Assembly (NCBI RefSeq): GCF_003965815.1 | Contig: NZ_RXOE01000004.1 | Coordinates: 1-64,000, forward strand | DNA from: Variovorax gossypii | Lineage (GTDB): Bacteria > Pseudomonadota > Gammaproteobacteria > Burkholderiales > Burkholderiaceae_C | Direction of reading: 5' to 3' | DNA: 64,000 bases | Shown here: in pieces, positions 28,089 through 36,704 of the stretch | Layout of the letters: the number at the start of each line of letters is the position of its first letter | How positions within the stretch are numbered: position 1 is the first letter of the stretch | Notes under the pieces: model-generated | What the model saw: only the letters and a program-made list of their open reading frames with translations | The model's database searches: none | Told to the model about the DNA's origin: nothing | Made by a program: the position numbers and the translations under genes

Positions 28089-28717
28089 ACGCCATCACCG
28101 CAGCGAGCGCTCCCGCCAACAACCTGTGCATCGTGGACGACGACGAGGCCGTGCGCCGCTCGCTGGGCCTGTTGCTGCTGTCGCGCGGGTACGCGGTGCA
28201 GACCTTCGCATCGGGCGAGGCTTTTCTCGAAGGCACCGACCTGCAGCGCGCCGGCTGCGTGATCCTGGACCTGCGCCTGGGCGGCATGAGCGGCCTGCAG
28301 GTGTTCGACGCGCTGCGCACGCAGGAGAGCCCGCTGGTGGTGATCTTCCTGTCGGGCCACGGAGACATCCCCGTGGCCGTGGAAGCCGTGCAGAACGGCG
28401 CCTTCGGCTGGCTCGAGAAACCCTGCAACGACGAACGCCTGCTCGACACCATCGCCCGCGCCCTGCAGCAGGCCGGCGAAGTCGCCGCCCGCCGCCAGGC
28501 CCGCCAGGCCGCGCAGGCCCTGTGGGACAAGCTCACTCCGCGCGAGATGCAGATCGCCCGCCTCGTGGCCGAGGGCAAGCCCAACAAGCAGATCGCGCAG
28601 GAACTCGCGCCGCTGGAACAGCGCACGGTGGAAACGCACCGGGCGCATGTGTTCGCGAAGCTGGGGCTGGCGAACAGCCATCAGCTGGATCGGTTTCTGC
28701 GGGAGCATGCGCTGTAG
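28085..28717 (+). CDS. Response regulator, FixJ/NarL type
   Basis: 210 aa. The receiver domain has the acidic pair in IVDDDEAVRR, phosphoacceptor Asp62 in ILDLRLGGMSG, Ser/Thr in FLSGHGD and Lys in LEKPC. The C-terminal LuxR/FixJ helix-turn-helix is LTPREMQIARLVAEGKPNKQIA followed by TVETHRAHVFAKLGL. Translationally coupled to the sensor kinase by a four-base overlap. FixJ-type regulators activate transporter or catabolic genes; the target is not shown by the sequence. Confidence 0.94.
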   Translation: MNAITAASAPANNLCIVDDDEAVRRSLGLLLLSRGYAVQTFASGEAFLEGTDLQRAGCVILDLRLGGMSGLQVFDALRTQESPLVVIFLSGHGDIPVAVEAVQNGAFGWLEKPCNDERLLDTIARALQQAGEVAARRQARQAAQALWDKLTPREMQIARLVAEGKPNKQIAQELAPLEQRTVETHRAHVFAKLGLANSHQLDRFLREHAL

Positions 28718-28737
28718 GTAGCGCCGGCGCGAGCGCT

Positions 28738-29493
28738 CTAACGCGGATTCATGGCATCGAAGGTGGCCTCGTAGCGACCGTCGCGCTCGGCCCATCGCCT
28801 GGCTCGATCGCGTTCGACAAGCAGTTCGCCCCTGGGATGGTCCCTGCGCTCCAGCAACTGCATGACCTCCGCGACATAAGCGTCGACAGGCATGGCACGC
28901 GGGTCGGACGCCTGCCCCGCGCCCGTCAGTTCCGTCTGCACGTAAGGCGGCGCAAGCTCGAGGACTTCGACGGGAATCTTGCGCAGCTGATGGCGCAGCG
29001 ACTGGAGCCATGAGTGCAGGAACGCCTTGCTGGCGCAGTAGGCCGGAAAGTCGGCGCGCGGCACGAAGGCGAGGTTGGAGCTGGTCGCGATGATCGTGGC
29101 GCCCGGCTGCCGCTTCAGCACCGGCAGCAGCGCCGCCGTCACGCGCAGCACGCCCAGGACGTTGGTCCGCACTATCGCTTCGGCGCCGGAAGCGTCCCAG
29201 CTGTCGGCGGTCATGTCCTCCGCCTGCGAGATTCCCGCATTGGCGACGAGCACATTGAGCTCGGGAAAGCGCGCGCGAACCTCGTCGGCGAGGCGCGACA
29301 GCGCTGCCGGGTCGTCGATGTCGAGCGGTATCCCGAAGAAGCCGGGACGGTTCGCGGTGATCTGGTCGAGCAGGGCCTGTCGCCGCCCCGTGACGATGAC
29401 GCGGTTGCCGCGCGCCAGCAGGGCTTCGGCAAGCGCGCGGCCGATGCCGCTGGTGCCGCCGGTGACGAGAATGGTGTTGCCTGTCGTGTTCAT
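28738..29493 (-). CDS. Short-chain dehydrogenase/reductase, DltE-like
   Basis: 251 aa NAD(P)-dependent oxidoreductase. The ATG at 29493 starts directly before the cofactor motif TGGTSGIGRALAEALLARG; upstream in-frame sequence does not fit the family. It has the NAG motif (VLVANAGIS), the catalytic Ser in IIATSSNLAF, and Tyr-Lys in YCASKAF. The proportions and LAPPYVQTELTG near the end resemble DltE-type SDRs. It converges with the response-regulator gene, 20 bases apart. The substrate is unknown. Confidence 0.92.
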   Translation of the reverse strand: MNTTGNTILVTGGTSGIGRALAEALLARGNRVIVTGRRQALLDQITANRPGFFGIPLDIDDPAALSRLADEVRARFPELNVLVANAGISQAEDMTADSWDASGAEAIVRTNVLGVLRVTAALLPVLKRQPGATIIATSSNLAFVPRADFPAYCASKAFLHSWLQSLRHQLRKIPVEVLELAPPYVQTELTGAGQASDPRAMPVDAYVAEVMQLLERRDHPRGELLVERDRARRWAERDGRYEATFDAMNPR

Positions 29494-29977
29494 GGTTGCT
29501 GCCTTTCTTTCGTTGAGTCGGATGACTCGAAAGGCGGCGGCAGGCCTGGAACGCCGGACTCGCGAACGGCCACGGCAAGACGGCGCGCATGGGCGTCTCG
29601 ATCGGGCGGTCGCGAGGCAGGAGGATAGGGGCATACCGTGGCGCCTTTCGATGCTTCGAGATTTCCCTGCTGGGACCCTCGCGACGAAGGACGCGTTGGA
29701 TGACGGTAACGCCTACGGAAGCGCCATCTGGTGACGGCGGCTGCGGGCGGATTGTCGGCAAGGCGCCTTGCGACCGTCAAGCCCCCGCTCCCGATGCCAG
29801 GCCCGCCGGCCCCTCCAGGTCTTTCTAGGTATTTACCCTTGCGTACCGATACGTAGACGCCCCGCCCCCAGCTACGGACGACAGCGCGACCCGAGGCGGA
29901 CAGACTCGGCCGAACGGCCTCCGCGTGACTTTTTTCTTAACGCGGCGGGCCCCAGCCAGAGACAAGGACCCCTTTTC
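29494..29977. other. Divergent intergenic region between SDR and MHS permease
   Basis: 484 bases that must contain promoters for the SDR (leftward) and the permease (rightward). I see no gene. A short inverted repeat (CGTACCGATACG, 29839-29850) and an A+T-rich patch just before it (GGTATTTACCC) are the best regulator or promoter candidates for the permease. Confidence 0.4.
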
Positions 29978-31327
29978 ATGACCGCCACCGCAAGCGCGGC
30001 CGCCGGTGCTTCCAGCGCCGACGCGGCACCCGCCACCAGCAGCAACACTCCCTATACCTTCGAGGAAAAGCGCAAGCGCATCTTCGCCATCTTCGCCGCC
30101 TCGTCCGGCAACCTCGTGGAGTGGTTCGACTTCTACGTCTACGCCTTCTGCGCCATCTATTTCGCGCCGGCGTTCTTCCCCAAGTCCGACCCCACCGTCC
30201 AGCTGCTGAACACCGCCGGGGTGTTCGCCGCCGGCTTCCTGATGCGCCCGATCGGCGGCTGGCTGTTCGGCCGCATCGCCGACCGCAAGGGCCGCAAGAC
30301 CTCGATGGTGACCTCGGTCGTCATGATGTGCGTGGGCTCGCTGGTCATCGCCTGCCTGCCCACCTACGCGCAGATCGGCGCGGCCGCTCCGGCGCTGCTG
30401 CTGCTCGCGCGGCTGCTGCAGGGCCTGTCGGTGGGCGGCGAGTACGGCACCACCGCCACCTACATGAGCGAAGTGGCCATGCGCGGCCAGCGCGGCTTCT
30501 TCTCGTCGTTCCAGTACGTCACGCTGATCGGCGGCCAGCTGCTCGCGGTGGTCGTGGTGGTGGTGCTCCAGCAGCTGCTGGACGAGGCCGAACTCAAGGC
30601 CTGGGGCTGGCGCATTCCCTTCGTGCTGGGTGCCGTGGCTGCCGTGGTCGCACTGCTGCTGCGCCGCACGCTGACCGAAACCGCCAGCACCAAGACCCGC
30701 GCCGCCAAGGGCGCTGGCACGATGCGCGAGCTGTTCACCCACCACAAGCGCGCTTTCTTCGTGGTGCTGGGCTACACGGCCGGCGGCTCGCTGATCTTCT
30801 ACACCTTCACCACGTACATGCAGAAGTACCTGGTGAACTCGGCCGGCATGTCGATCAAGACCGCCAGCAACGTGATGACGGCCTGCCTGTTCATCTACAT
30901 GTGCATGCAGCCGGTGTTCGGCGCGCTGTCGGACCGCATCGGCCGCCGCAGCAACATGCTGCTGTTCGGCGCGCTGGGCGCGCTGATGACGGTGCCGGTG
31001 CTGAGCAACCTGCAGAACGTGGGCAGCCCGCTGGCGGCCGGCCTGCTGATCACGCTGGCGCTGGCGGTGGTGAGCTTCTACACCTCGATCAGCGGCATCG
31101 TGAAGGCCGAGATGTTCCCGCCCGAGATCCGCGCGCTGGGCGTCGGCCTCTCCTACGCGGTGGGCAACGCGATCTTCGGCGGCAGCGCCGAGTACGTGGC
31201 GCTGGGGCTGAAGTCGATCGGGCACGAGTCGTACTTCTACTGGTACGTGACGGCCATGATGGTCGTGGCGTTCACCGTGAGCCTGCTGCTGCCGAAGCAG
31301 GCGAGCTATCTGCACCACGACAAGTAG
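29978..31327 (+). CDS. MFS transporter, MHS (metabolite:H+ symporter) family, KgtP-like
   Basis: 449 aa inner-membrane proton symporter. The signature of the MHS branch is present: [17 protein letters not shown] at the first helix, [13 protein letters not shown] between helices 2 and 3, and [17 protein letters not shown] in helix 4. About 12 hydrophobic segments are visible and [10 protein letters not shown] repeats the loop in the second half. Close relatives carry alpha-ketoglutarate, citrate, proline or shikimate. The DctB-like two-component system just upstream would fit a 2-oxoglutarate or dicarboxylate substrate. That is inference. Confidence 0.92.
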   Translation: MTATASAAAGASSADAAPATSSNTPYTFEEKRKRIFAIFAASSGNLVEWFDFYVYAFCAIYFAPAFFPKSDPTVQLLNTAGVFAAGFLMRPIGGWLFGRIADRKGRKTSMVTSVVMMCVGSLVIACLPTYAQIGAAAPALLLLARLLQGLSVGGEYGTTATYMSEVAMRGQRGFFSSFQYVTLIGGQLLAVVVVVVLQQLLDEAELKAWGWRIPFVLGAVAAVVALLLRRTLTETASTKTRAAKGAGTMRELFTHHKRAFFVVLGYTAGGSLIFYTFTTYMQKYLVNSAGMSIKTASNVMTACLFIYMCMQPVFGALSDRIGRRSNMLLFGALGALMTVPVLSNLQNVGSPLAAGLLITLALAVVSFYTSISGIVKAEMFPPEIRALGVGLSYAVGNAIFGGSAEYVALGLKSIGHESYFYWYVTAMMVVAFTVSLLLPKQASYLHHDK

Positions 31328-31446
31328 GACAGGCAGGCAGACAGGGGCGCCATCGCCCCGCCGGGAGGCTTGCCACCTCCCGAAGCGATATCCCGGGAAA
31401 GCTTTTTCGAATCGATCGATCCACCAGAAAGCATGAGGGTAAAGCC

Positions 31447-31827
31447 ATGGCGAGACGGATGGTCCACAACGCAACCATCACCTTGAAGCTGCCGTTCGAC
31501 CTCGACACGGAGGCCAGGGTCAAGGCCCTTCGAGCGGCCGGTGTTCCGGTGGATGCGGAAGGCAACGCACGACAGGGCTTTCTCTTCGTGCGCTCGGGTG
31601 ACGGCTACAGGAGCCGTGTCGACATCTTCCGGTGGTTTCCCGACGAGGTGAGCCCGATCTCGCGCGATGCAACCGCCATGGCGAAGCCCCCGCGCGAACA
31701 GCGCCCCGCACCGCCGCCGGGCAACACGCTCGACCACTGGCTGGCCCAGATCCTGACGCAGCCCATTCCCACCCACGACGCCGTGCTGCGCTACGAGCCG
31801 GAAGCTCCTTCGACCACGTTCGGCTGA
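31447..31827 (+). CDS. Hypothetical protein
   Basis: 126 aa. The ATG at 31447 follows GAGGGTAAAGCC, which holds a good ribosome-binding site. The first half is compact alpha/beta (NATITLKLPFDLDTEARVKAL, then GFLFVRSGDGYRSRVDIFRW). The second half is Pro-rich and probably disordered, with a last helix LDHWLAQILTQP. No signal peptide. It converges with the protease-nuclease gene, with the two stops 22 bases apart, so a shared function is possible but unproven. Not recognised. Confidence 0.75.
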   Translation: MARRMVHNATITLKLPFDLDTEARVKALRAAGVPVDAEGNARQGFLFVRSGDGYRSRVDIFRWFPDEVSPISRDATAMAKPPREQRPAPPPGNTLDHWLAQILTQPIPTHDAVLRYEPEAPSTTFG

Positions 31828-31849
31828 GACTGCTCGCTCAGGGCATCGC

Positions 31850-33985
31850 TCAGAGCCGGATGCTCTCGAAGCTCCTGACGAGCACCAACCCCTCGCCGAC
31901 GCGCGGCTGGCCGTCGTCGGCGATGGTGTCGGCCCGCCGGACCAGTTCGCCGAAATCGAGCCCCGTCCGGGCCTCGATCTTCTCGATGGGCACGCGCCAC
32001 TGGTTCACGTCCACCGAGGCCAGCGCCTGTGGCGAACCCAGGCTGCGCCGAGGTTCGGAAAGCAGCTTCGACTGATCGGCCACCAGCCCCACGGCCCTGG
32101 GGCCGGCCTGCCCCTGCCAGACCACGACCTTGAAGAACGACGAGGGGATCTGCACGTCGTCCGCCCACAGGTCGATCTTGTCGTCGAAGATCGGCCCCTG
32201 AAAGACGGCCAGCCTGCGTCGCACGTCGCCCGCGAGGGTGCCGTTCTCGAGCACGTAGCGCTCCAGCCCCTGCCAGTACCTCGCGCTCTGGTTGAACCTG
32301 AAATGCTGCGGCGAGCAGTTCGTGAAATGGAAGGTGTCGGCATTGGCGCGCGCGGCGTCTTCCGCCGAACCCCAGGTCGGGTCGGTGCGCCGCGTGAGGT
32401 GGCCGCGGTCGAAGTAGGTCGACCATGCCGAGTAGAAGCTCTGGTCGAGCACGAAGCTCGCGCTGACGCGCGGGTCCTTGAACCAGACCTCTCCTTCGGA
32501 CGCGTTGGGCTGGCCGGTCTTCCTGTCGATTTCGAGATAGGTCTCGCCGTCGATGTTGGTTGCCGTGAAGAGCGCGATGCGCTTCGACTTGTTCAGCTTC
32601 AGGCTGAAGTGCTCGTACTTCAGCTCGCCCTCGGCGGCGTCGGGCTCCTCCGCCCGCAGCGGGGCGACCTGCTTCGCCAGAGCCGGCGAGGGCTGCGGCA
32701 GCGGCAGTTCCAGCCCCGGAACGAACGCCGAGTCGTAGCCATTGCGGTTGCCGTAGTCCTGGTCGACCTGCACGGCCTCGGCGCCACGGGCCAGCACCTT
32801 CGGCTGCAGTGAAGTGGAAGCAAGCGAGGACCGGGAGGCGTCGACGACGACAGGCTGCGCCTGCACCGCCTGCCCGATGCTGATCGTCAATTCGATGGGC
32901 ACGGTCAGCCGGATGGAACTGGAAGGCGATGCACTGCTCGGGGTGTCCATGGTGTGAAGCTCCGTGGTTGGGTTCGTGATCTCGACTTCCTTGGCCTCCC
33001 GTGCCGACGGCCGGGGCGGCGATAGCCTGCGGTCGCTTCCCACGGCGGCCGCGCTGCCGGGGTCTCCGAGCGCAAGCGCATCGCGCAGCAGCGACTGCCA
33101 CTGCGCCGGCAGCCCGCTCAGGCGACTGGCGAGGTCGCGATAGATGGCACTGATGCGAACGCCCTCGTTCACGTTCACCGGCGGCTTGTCGCCAAGGGCA
33201 TTCCGGTCGATGAAGGGCTCGCCCCAGTGATGGAGCGCGACCAGTTGCCAGTCGTCGTTGAACACCGGCGAACCCGAGGAGCCCTGCTCGGTATCCGTCT
33301 CGTACAGCAGCGTGCGGTCGGTGCGCGCCGTGAGGATGTTGTTGCGCACCGTGATCATCTTGGGCCAGCCCGAGGGGTGCTGGACGATGTTGGTGTTCAT
33401 CCCGAGCACGTGCTTGTCCGGCTGGTCCGAGAGCGCGCAGAAGCCCAGGTCGCCGGCCTCGGCCTCGCCGGACTGCCTTCGGCCCAGCGCCACGAGGGCG
33501 TAGTCGAGCTGGTCGTCGGGCGAGAACAGCGCGAAGCGGTCGGGGTCGAGCAGGAAGGTGGTCGTGGGCTTCGGCACGCCGCGCTCGTCGAGCTCGCGGA
33601 AGAAGGTCACCTGCGTGCCCCGCGCCGCGGACTCGTGCTGGATGACGTGGCGGTTGGTGATGAAGAGCGCCGGGCTGACCATGAAGCCGGTGCCGATCTC
33701 CGCCCTGGTTCCGTAGTTGACCTCGACGTAGCCCACGGCCCTGGCGCTGCGTGCTCCCTGCGACAGGAAGCTGGCCCGCTGGAAATCCTCGGTGGCGCCG
33801 GTGATGGACTCCGCGCCGCTGGACGACATGAGCGTCCGATGGCGCGTCGCATAGGCGCGCGAGCGTTCGACGTCAGGTTCTGCATCGCGCCAGCGGCCCT
33901 CGGCCACCAGCTTCCTCACCTGTTCACGCTCGGCGGCGGTACTCTGCAGGCTGGCCTTGAAGGCGTCGATCGCTTCCTCGTTCAC
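31850..33985 (-). CDS. Trypsin-like serine protease fused to a DNA/RNA non-specific (NucA-type) endonuclease
   Basis: 711 aa from the GTG at 33985, which has a perfect AAGGAGG site 5 bases upstream; an earlier in-frame GTG at 34030 has none. No signal peptide or membrane segment, so probably cytoplasmic. Domains in order: a helical N-terminal part (1-60); a trypsin-like protease (about 80-300) with His113 (ITNRHV), Asp161 (DYALVAL) and Ser237 (QGSSGSPVF); a variable linker (about 310-450); and a NUC1 nuclease (about 455-690) with the DRGH motif (Asp526-His529), Asn556 (FTNCSPQ) and Asn565 followed by WQGLE. Both active sites look complete. The architecture suggests a protease-regulated nuclease, for example a defence or abortive-infection effector. 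That is inference. Confidence 0.88.
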   Translation of the reverse strand: MNEEAIDAFKASLQSTAAEREQVRKLVAEGRWRDAEPDVERSRAYATRHRTLMSSSGAESITGATEDFQRASFLSQGARSARAVGYVEVNYGTRAEIGTGFMVSPALFITNRHVIQHESAARGTQVTFFRELDERGVPKPTTTFLLDPDRFALFSPDDQLDYALVALGRRQSGEAEAGDLGFCALSDQPDKHVLGMNTNIVQHPSGWPKMITVRNNILTARTDRTLLYETDTEQGSSGSPVFNDDWQLVALHHWGEPFIDRNALGDKPPVNVNEGVRISAIYRDLASRLSGLPAQWQSLLRDALALGDPGSAAAVGSDRRLSPPRPSAREAKEVEITNPTTELHTMDTPSSASPSSSIRLTVPIELTISIGQAVQAQPVVVDASRSSLASTSLQPKVLARGAEAVQVDQDYGNRNGYDSAFVPGLELPLPQPSPALAKQVAPLRAEEPDAAEGELKYEHFSLKLNKSKRIALFTATNIDGETYLEIDRKTGQPNASEGEVWFKDPRVSASFVLDQSFYSAWSTYFDRGHLTRRTDPTWGSAEDAARANADTFHFTNCSPQHFRFNQSARYWQGLERYVLENGTLAGDVRRRLAVFQGPIFDDKIDLWADDVQIPSSFFKVVVWQGQAGPRAVGLVADQSKLLSEPRRSLGSPQALASVDVNQWRVPIEKIEARTGLDFGELVRRADTIADDGQPRVGEGLVLVRSFESIRL

Positions 33986-34061
33986 GGCGTTCCTCCTTGT
34001 GAAGGCGCGGGACTTGGGCGTGAACCGCACGACTGCGGTTCATTGAAGCGGCCGATGGCGT

Positions 34062-34080
34062 CATCCGGATGACAGTCCGG
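34062..34080. promoter_or_regulatory. Operator-like motif CATCCGGATG-N4-TCCGG (copy 1)
   Basis: A perfect palindrome (GTCATCCGGATGAC at 34060-34073) is followed after four bases by TCCGG. The same 15 defined bases with the same 4-base spacing occur at 36429-36447 upstream of the tctB gene. This copy is about 77 bases upstream of the protease-nuclease GTG and could be a regulator site for it. Confidence 0.55.
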
Positions 34081-34320
34081 CCTGGTGCAGGGCCGTGCGA
34101 GGTGCGGGAAGAAAGGCGACAGCGGTCGGCATCGAGGCGGTTCCCTGAGCGGATTTTTTCTCCCTGGCCTCTACCAGCGCCGAACCGCTGTCGGGACGCA
34201 GTGTGCGCGCCGTGGGTGAATTCGCAGTGAAGTTCAGGAGGGAGTTCCGTGAAACGATACCTGCCGTCCCGCTTCGCGCGACTCCCCGGCTGAAGCCCGC
34301 CTGGCAACCCGCCCCGTTCG

Positions 34321-34377
34321 GAAAAGAAAAAGGCGCTGTCGGCGCCGACCCGGTTTCCGGGCGGTGCCGACAGCGCC
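34321..34377 (-). terminator. Intrinsic terminator of the tctBA pair
   Basis: On the minus strand a 12-bp perfect stem (GGCGCTGTCGGC / GCCGACAGCGCC, 34332-34343 with 34366-34377) encloses a G+C-rich loop and is followed by a T-rich run (complement of GAAAAGAAAA at 34321-34330). A textbook Rho-independent terminator, 34 bases after the tctA stop. Confidence 0.85.
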
Positions 34378-34410
34378 GCTGGCTTGGGCGTTCGCCGCCG
34401 TGCTCTCGCG

Positions 34411-35931
34411 CTACTCCTGCGGCTCGAGTGCCACGGGCACCGCCGGAGCGGTCTTCTTCCGCGCCTGGAGGACGAACGATACGACCTGCCACACGACGAA
34501 GACCGCGATCAGGCTCAGCAGCGTGCCGCTGATGGGCCGGGAGACGAAGGTGCCGAAGCTGCCGCGGCTCAGCAGCATCGCGCGGCGGAAGTTCTCCTCC
34601 AGCATCGGCCCGAGGATGAAGCCGAGCATCAGCGGCGCCGCGTCCAGCTCCAGGCGCATGAACATGTAGCCCATGAAGCCGAAGGCGGCCGTGATGAAGA
34701 CGTCTTCCAGGTTGTTGTTCACGCTGTAGGTGCCGATGCAGCAGAAGAACAGGATCGACGGGAACAGCACGCTGTAAGGGATCTTGAACACCGAAAGCCA
34801 GTAGCGCACCAGCGGCACGTTGAGCACCAGCAGGAAGACGTTGCCGATCCACATGCTGGCGACCAGGCCCCAGAACAGCTCGGGGTGGCTGCCGATCATG
34901 TTCGGTCCGGGCTGGATGCCCTTGATGATGAAGGCGGCCAGCATCAGCGCCATCACGGCGTTCTCGGGGATGCCGATGCTCATCAGCGGAATGAAGCTGG
35001 TGCGCGCTGCCGCTTCGTCGGCTGCAGCCTGTCCGGCCACGCCCTCGATGCAGCCGGAGCCGATCTCGTGCTTGTACTTGCTGACCTTCTTGTCGATCGC
35101 GTAGGCCGCGAACTGCGCGATCGTCGGGCCGCCGCCGGGCAGGATGCCCAGGAATGAACCGACCACGCTGCCGCGCAATGCGCTGGGAATGATCCGCTTG
35201 AACTCCGCCCAGGTGGGAATCAGGTTGATCTTGCCGTTGAAGGGCGAGCGCTCTTCGCGCGAGTCGAGATTCTTCGTGATCTCGGCAATGCCGAAGCAGC
35301 CCAGCGCAATGCTCACGATGCCGACGCCGTCCACCAGGAAAGGCAGGTCCAGCGTGAAGCGCTGCATGCCGCTGTTCACGTCGGTGCCGATGGTTCCGAG
35401 CAGCACGCCGATCATGCACATGGCCAGGCCGTTGAGCAGGCTGCCCGTGGTCACGAAGCTCACGCACACGAAGCCCACCAGCATCATCGAGACGTAGTCG
35501 GCGGGACCGAACAGGAAGGCCACCTCGCCGAGCACGGGCGCCAGGAACGACAGCACCAGGATGGCGACCGTGCCGCCGATGAAGCTGGAGAAGCCCGCCG
35601 TGAACAGCGCCAGACCCGTCTGCCCCTTCAATGTCATCGCGTACCCGTCGATACAGGCCACGATGCTGCTGGCATGCGGGATCTTCATCGTGATCGCGCT
35701 CACGCTGTCGCCGTACTGCGCGCCGTAGTAGATGCCGGCCAGCATGATGAGCGCGCCGGTCGTGGGAATCGAATAGGTCAGCGGCAGCAGCAGGCTGATG
35801 GTGGCCAGCGGGCCGAGGCCGGGCAGCAGCCCGACCAGCGTGCCCACGGTGCAGCCGATGGCGCAGAACATCAGGTTCTGCCAGGTCAGGGCGTGAGAAA
35901 AGCCGAACGCCAGGTTGTTAAGGACTTCCAT
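34411..35931 (-). CDS. tctA: Tripartite tricarboxylate transporter permease, TctA family
   Basis: 506 aa large membrane subunit of a TTT-type secondary transporter for tricarboxylates or other organic acids. It shows the family features GTLVGLLPGLGPLATISLLLPLTY near the N-terminus and FLGILPGGGPTIAQFAAYAIDKK in the middle, with about 12 hydrophobic segments. The small subunit TctB is encoded 10 bases upstream. The periplasmic binding protein (TctC/Bug family) that normally completes the system is absent, so it must be encoded elsewhere. A strong terminator follows. Confidence 0.93.
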   Translation of the reverse strand: MEVLNNLAFGFSHALTWQNLMFCAIGCTVGTLVGLLPGLGPLATISLLLPLTYSIPTTGALIMLAGIYYGAQYGDSVSAITMKIPHASSIVACIDGYAMTLKGQTGLALFTAGFSSFIGGTVAILVLSFLAPVLGEVAFLFGPADYVSMMLVGFVCVSFVTTGSLLNGLAMCMIGVLLGTIGTDVNSGMQRFTLDLPFLVDGVGIVSIALGCFGIAEITKNLDSREERSPFNGKINLIPTWAEFKRIIPSALRGSVVGSFLGILPGGGPTIAQFAAYAIDKKVSKYKHEIGSGCIEGVAGQAAADEAAARTSFIPLMSIGIPENAVMALMLAAFIIKGIQPGPNMIGSHPELFWGLVASMWIGNVFLLVLNVPLVRYWLSVFKIPYSVLFPSILFFCCIGTYSVNNNLEDVFITAAFGFMGYMFMRLELDAAPLMLGFILGPMLEENFRRAMLLSRGSFGTFVSRPISGTLLSLIAVFVVWQVVSFVLQARKKTAPAVPVALEPQE

Positions 35932-35941
35932 CGTCGTGACC

Positions 35942-36364
35942 TCAGTAAAGCGGCAGGTTCAGGCCGAGGAGTTTCTGGAGGGCCAGAGCCATCACGATCA
36001 GGCCTGCCGAGATCTTGATGCTGCGCACCCACGAGGGCGAGCTGCCTGCGAACGACGAGCAGAACACCATGAAGACGATGCCCGCGATCATGTTCACGTA
36101 CTGCGAGATCAATGCGAACCCGCAAAGGCTCGCGAGGATGAGACCGATGTTCTTGAAGTTGAAGACCAGCGGCACCTGTGCGACGAAGAAGGCCCGGATC
36201 ACCGTCGCCACGCCGATCACCAGCAGCATGCCGCTCACGAGGGCCGGAAAGAGCCCGGGCCCCGCGCGGCTCAGGTCTCCGATGGGGTAGCGAAGCGCCG
36301 TGAGGCCGAAGGCCAGCGCGATTGCCATGAGGAATAGTCCCCTGACAAGATTTCTGTTTCTCAT
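35942..36364 (-). CDS. tctB: Tripartite tricarboxylate transporter small subunit, TctB family
   Basis: 140 aa membrane protein with about four helices: LFLMAIALAFGLTAL, LFPALVSGMLLVIGVA, LASLCGFALISQYVNMIAGIVFMVF and a last one ending LLGLNLPLY. The ATG at 36364 starts with a short basic MRNRN, usual for TctB. It is co-transcribed with the large subunit downstream. Upstream is a 340-base gap shared with the hcp gene transcribed the other way. Confidence 0.85.
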   Translation of the reverse strand: MRNRNLVRGLFLMAIALAFGLTALRYPIGDLSRAGPGLFPALVSGMLLVIGVATVIRAFFVAQVPLVFNFKNIGLILASLCGFALISQYVNMIAGIVFMVFCSSFAGSSPSWVRSIKISAGLIVMALALQKLLGLNLPLY

Positions 36365-36704
36365 ACGTTCCCGATGTACTGGGTAGTTGAATGCCACCGG
36401 CGCGGGTGAATCCGCCCGGTCCCGTCTCCATCCGGATGGAAATCCGGACGATGCGATGCTCTTGGGGCTAGCTGATCGCTGTCTGACGACGGCGTGAGGG
36501 GAACTACGTACCCAACGCCTGGGCGGGCAGCGCGCGGCGCCGGTACCCGGGGGGGAAGGAACCGGCCGGATCGGCGGTATCCGTCCACGCCGGCCATACG
36601 GCTTCCCATATAGCTCTTTTTTCTCAGTGACCTTCTGCACTGGCAGCCAGGGCCTGATTTGCTTAACTTCCGGGCATACGCAACAACCCAGGGAGCGATC
36701 AATC
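36365..36704. other. Divergent intergenic region between tctB and hcp
   Basis: 340 bases without a gene. It holds the operator-like motif at 36429-36447, a run of eight G at about 36549-36556, and presumably the promoters of the tctBA pair (leftward) and of the type VI cluster (rightward). No convincing sigma-54 promoter was found before hcp. Confidence 0.5.
36429..36447. promoter_or_regulatory. Operator-like motif CATCCGGATG-N4-TCCGG (copy 2)
   Basis: A 14-bp perfect palindrome (TCCATCCGGATGGA, 36427-36440) is followed after four bases by TCCGG, as at 34062-34080. It is about 65 bases upstream of the tctB start, where an operator would be expected. Confidence 0.55.

Larger units (their letters stand above)
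33986..34410. other. Intergenic region with operator-like motif and terminator
   Basis: About 425 bases. It contains the promoter region of the protease-nuclease gene (leftward), the palindromic motif at 34062-34080, and the terminator of the tctBA pair at 34321-34377. No gene seen. Confidence 0.5.

Noticed and set aside
31306-31776. Minus-strand frame opposite the small gene at 31447
   Set aside because: The plus-strand gene has a good ribosome-binding site and a protein-like sequence, whereas the minus-strand translation is Arg/Gly/Pro-rich and overlaps it completely.
36640-36704. Sigma-54 promoter before hcp
   Set aside because: TGGCAG and TTGC both occur, but their GG-to-GC spacing is about 19 bases rather than the required 12.
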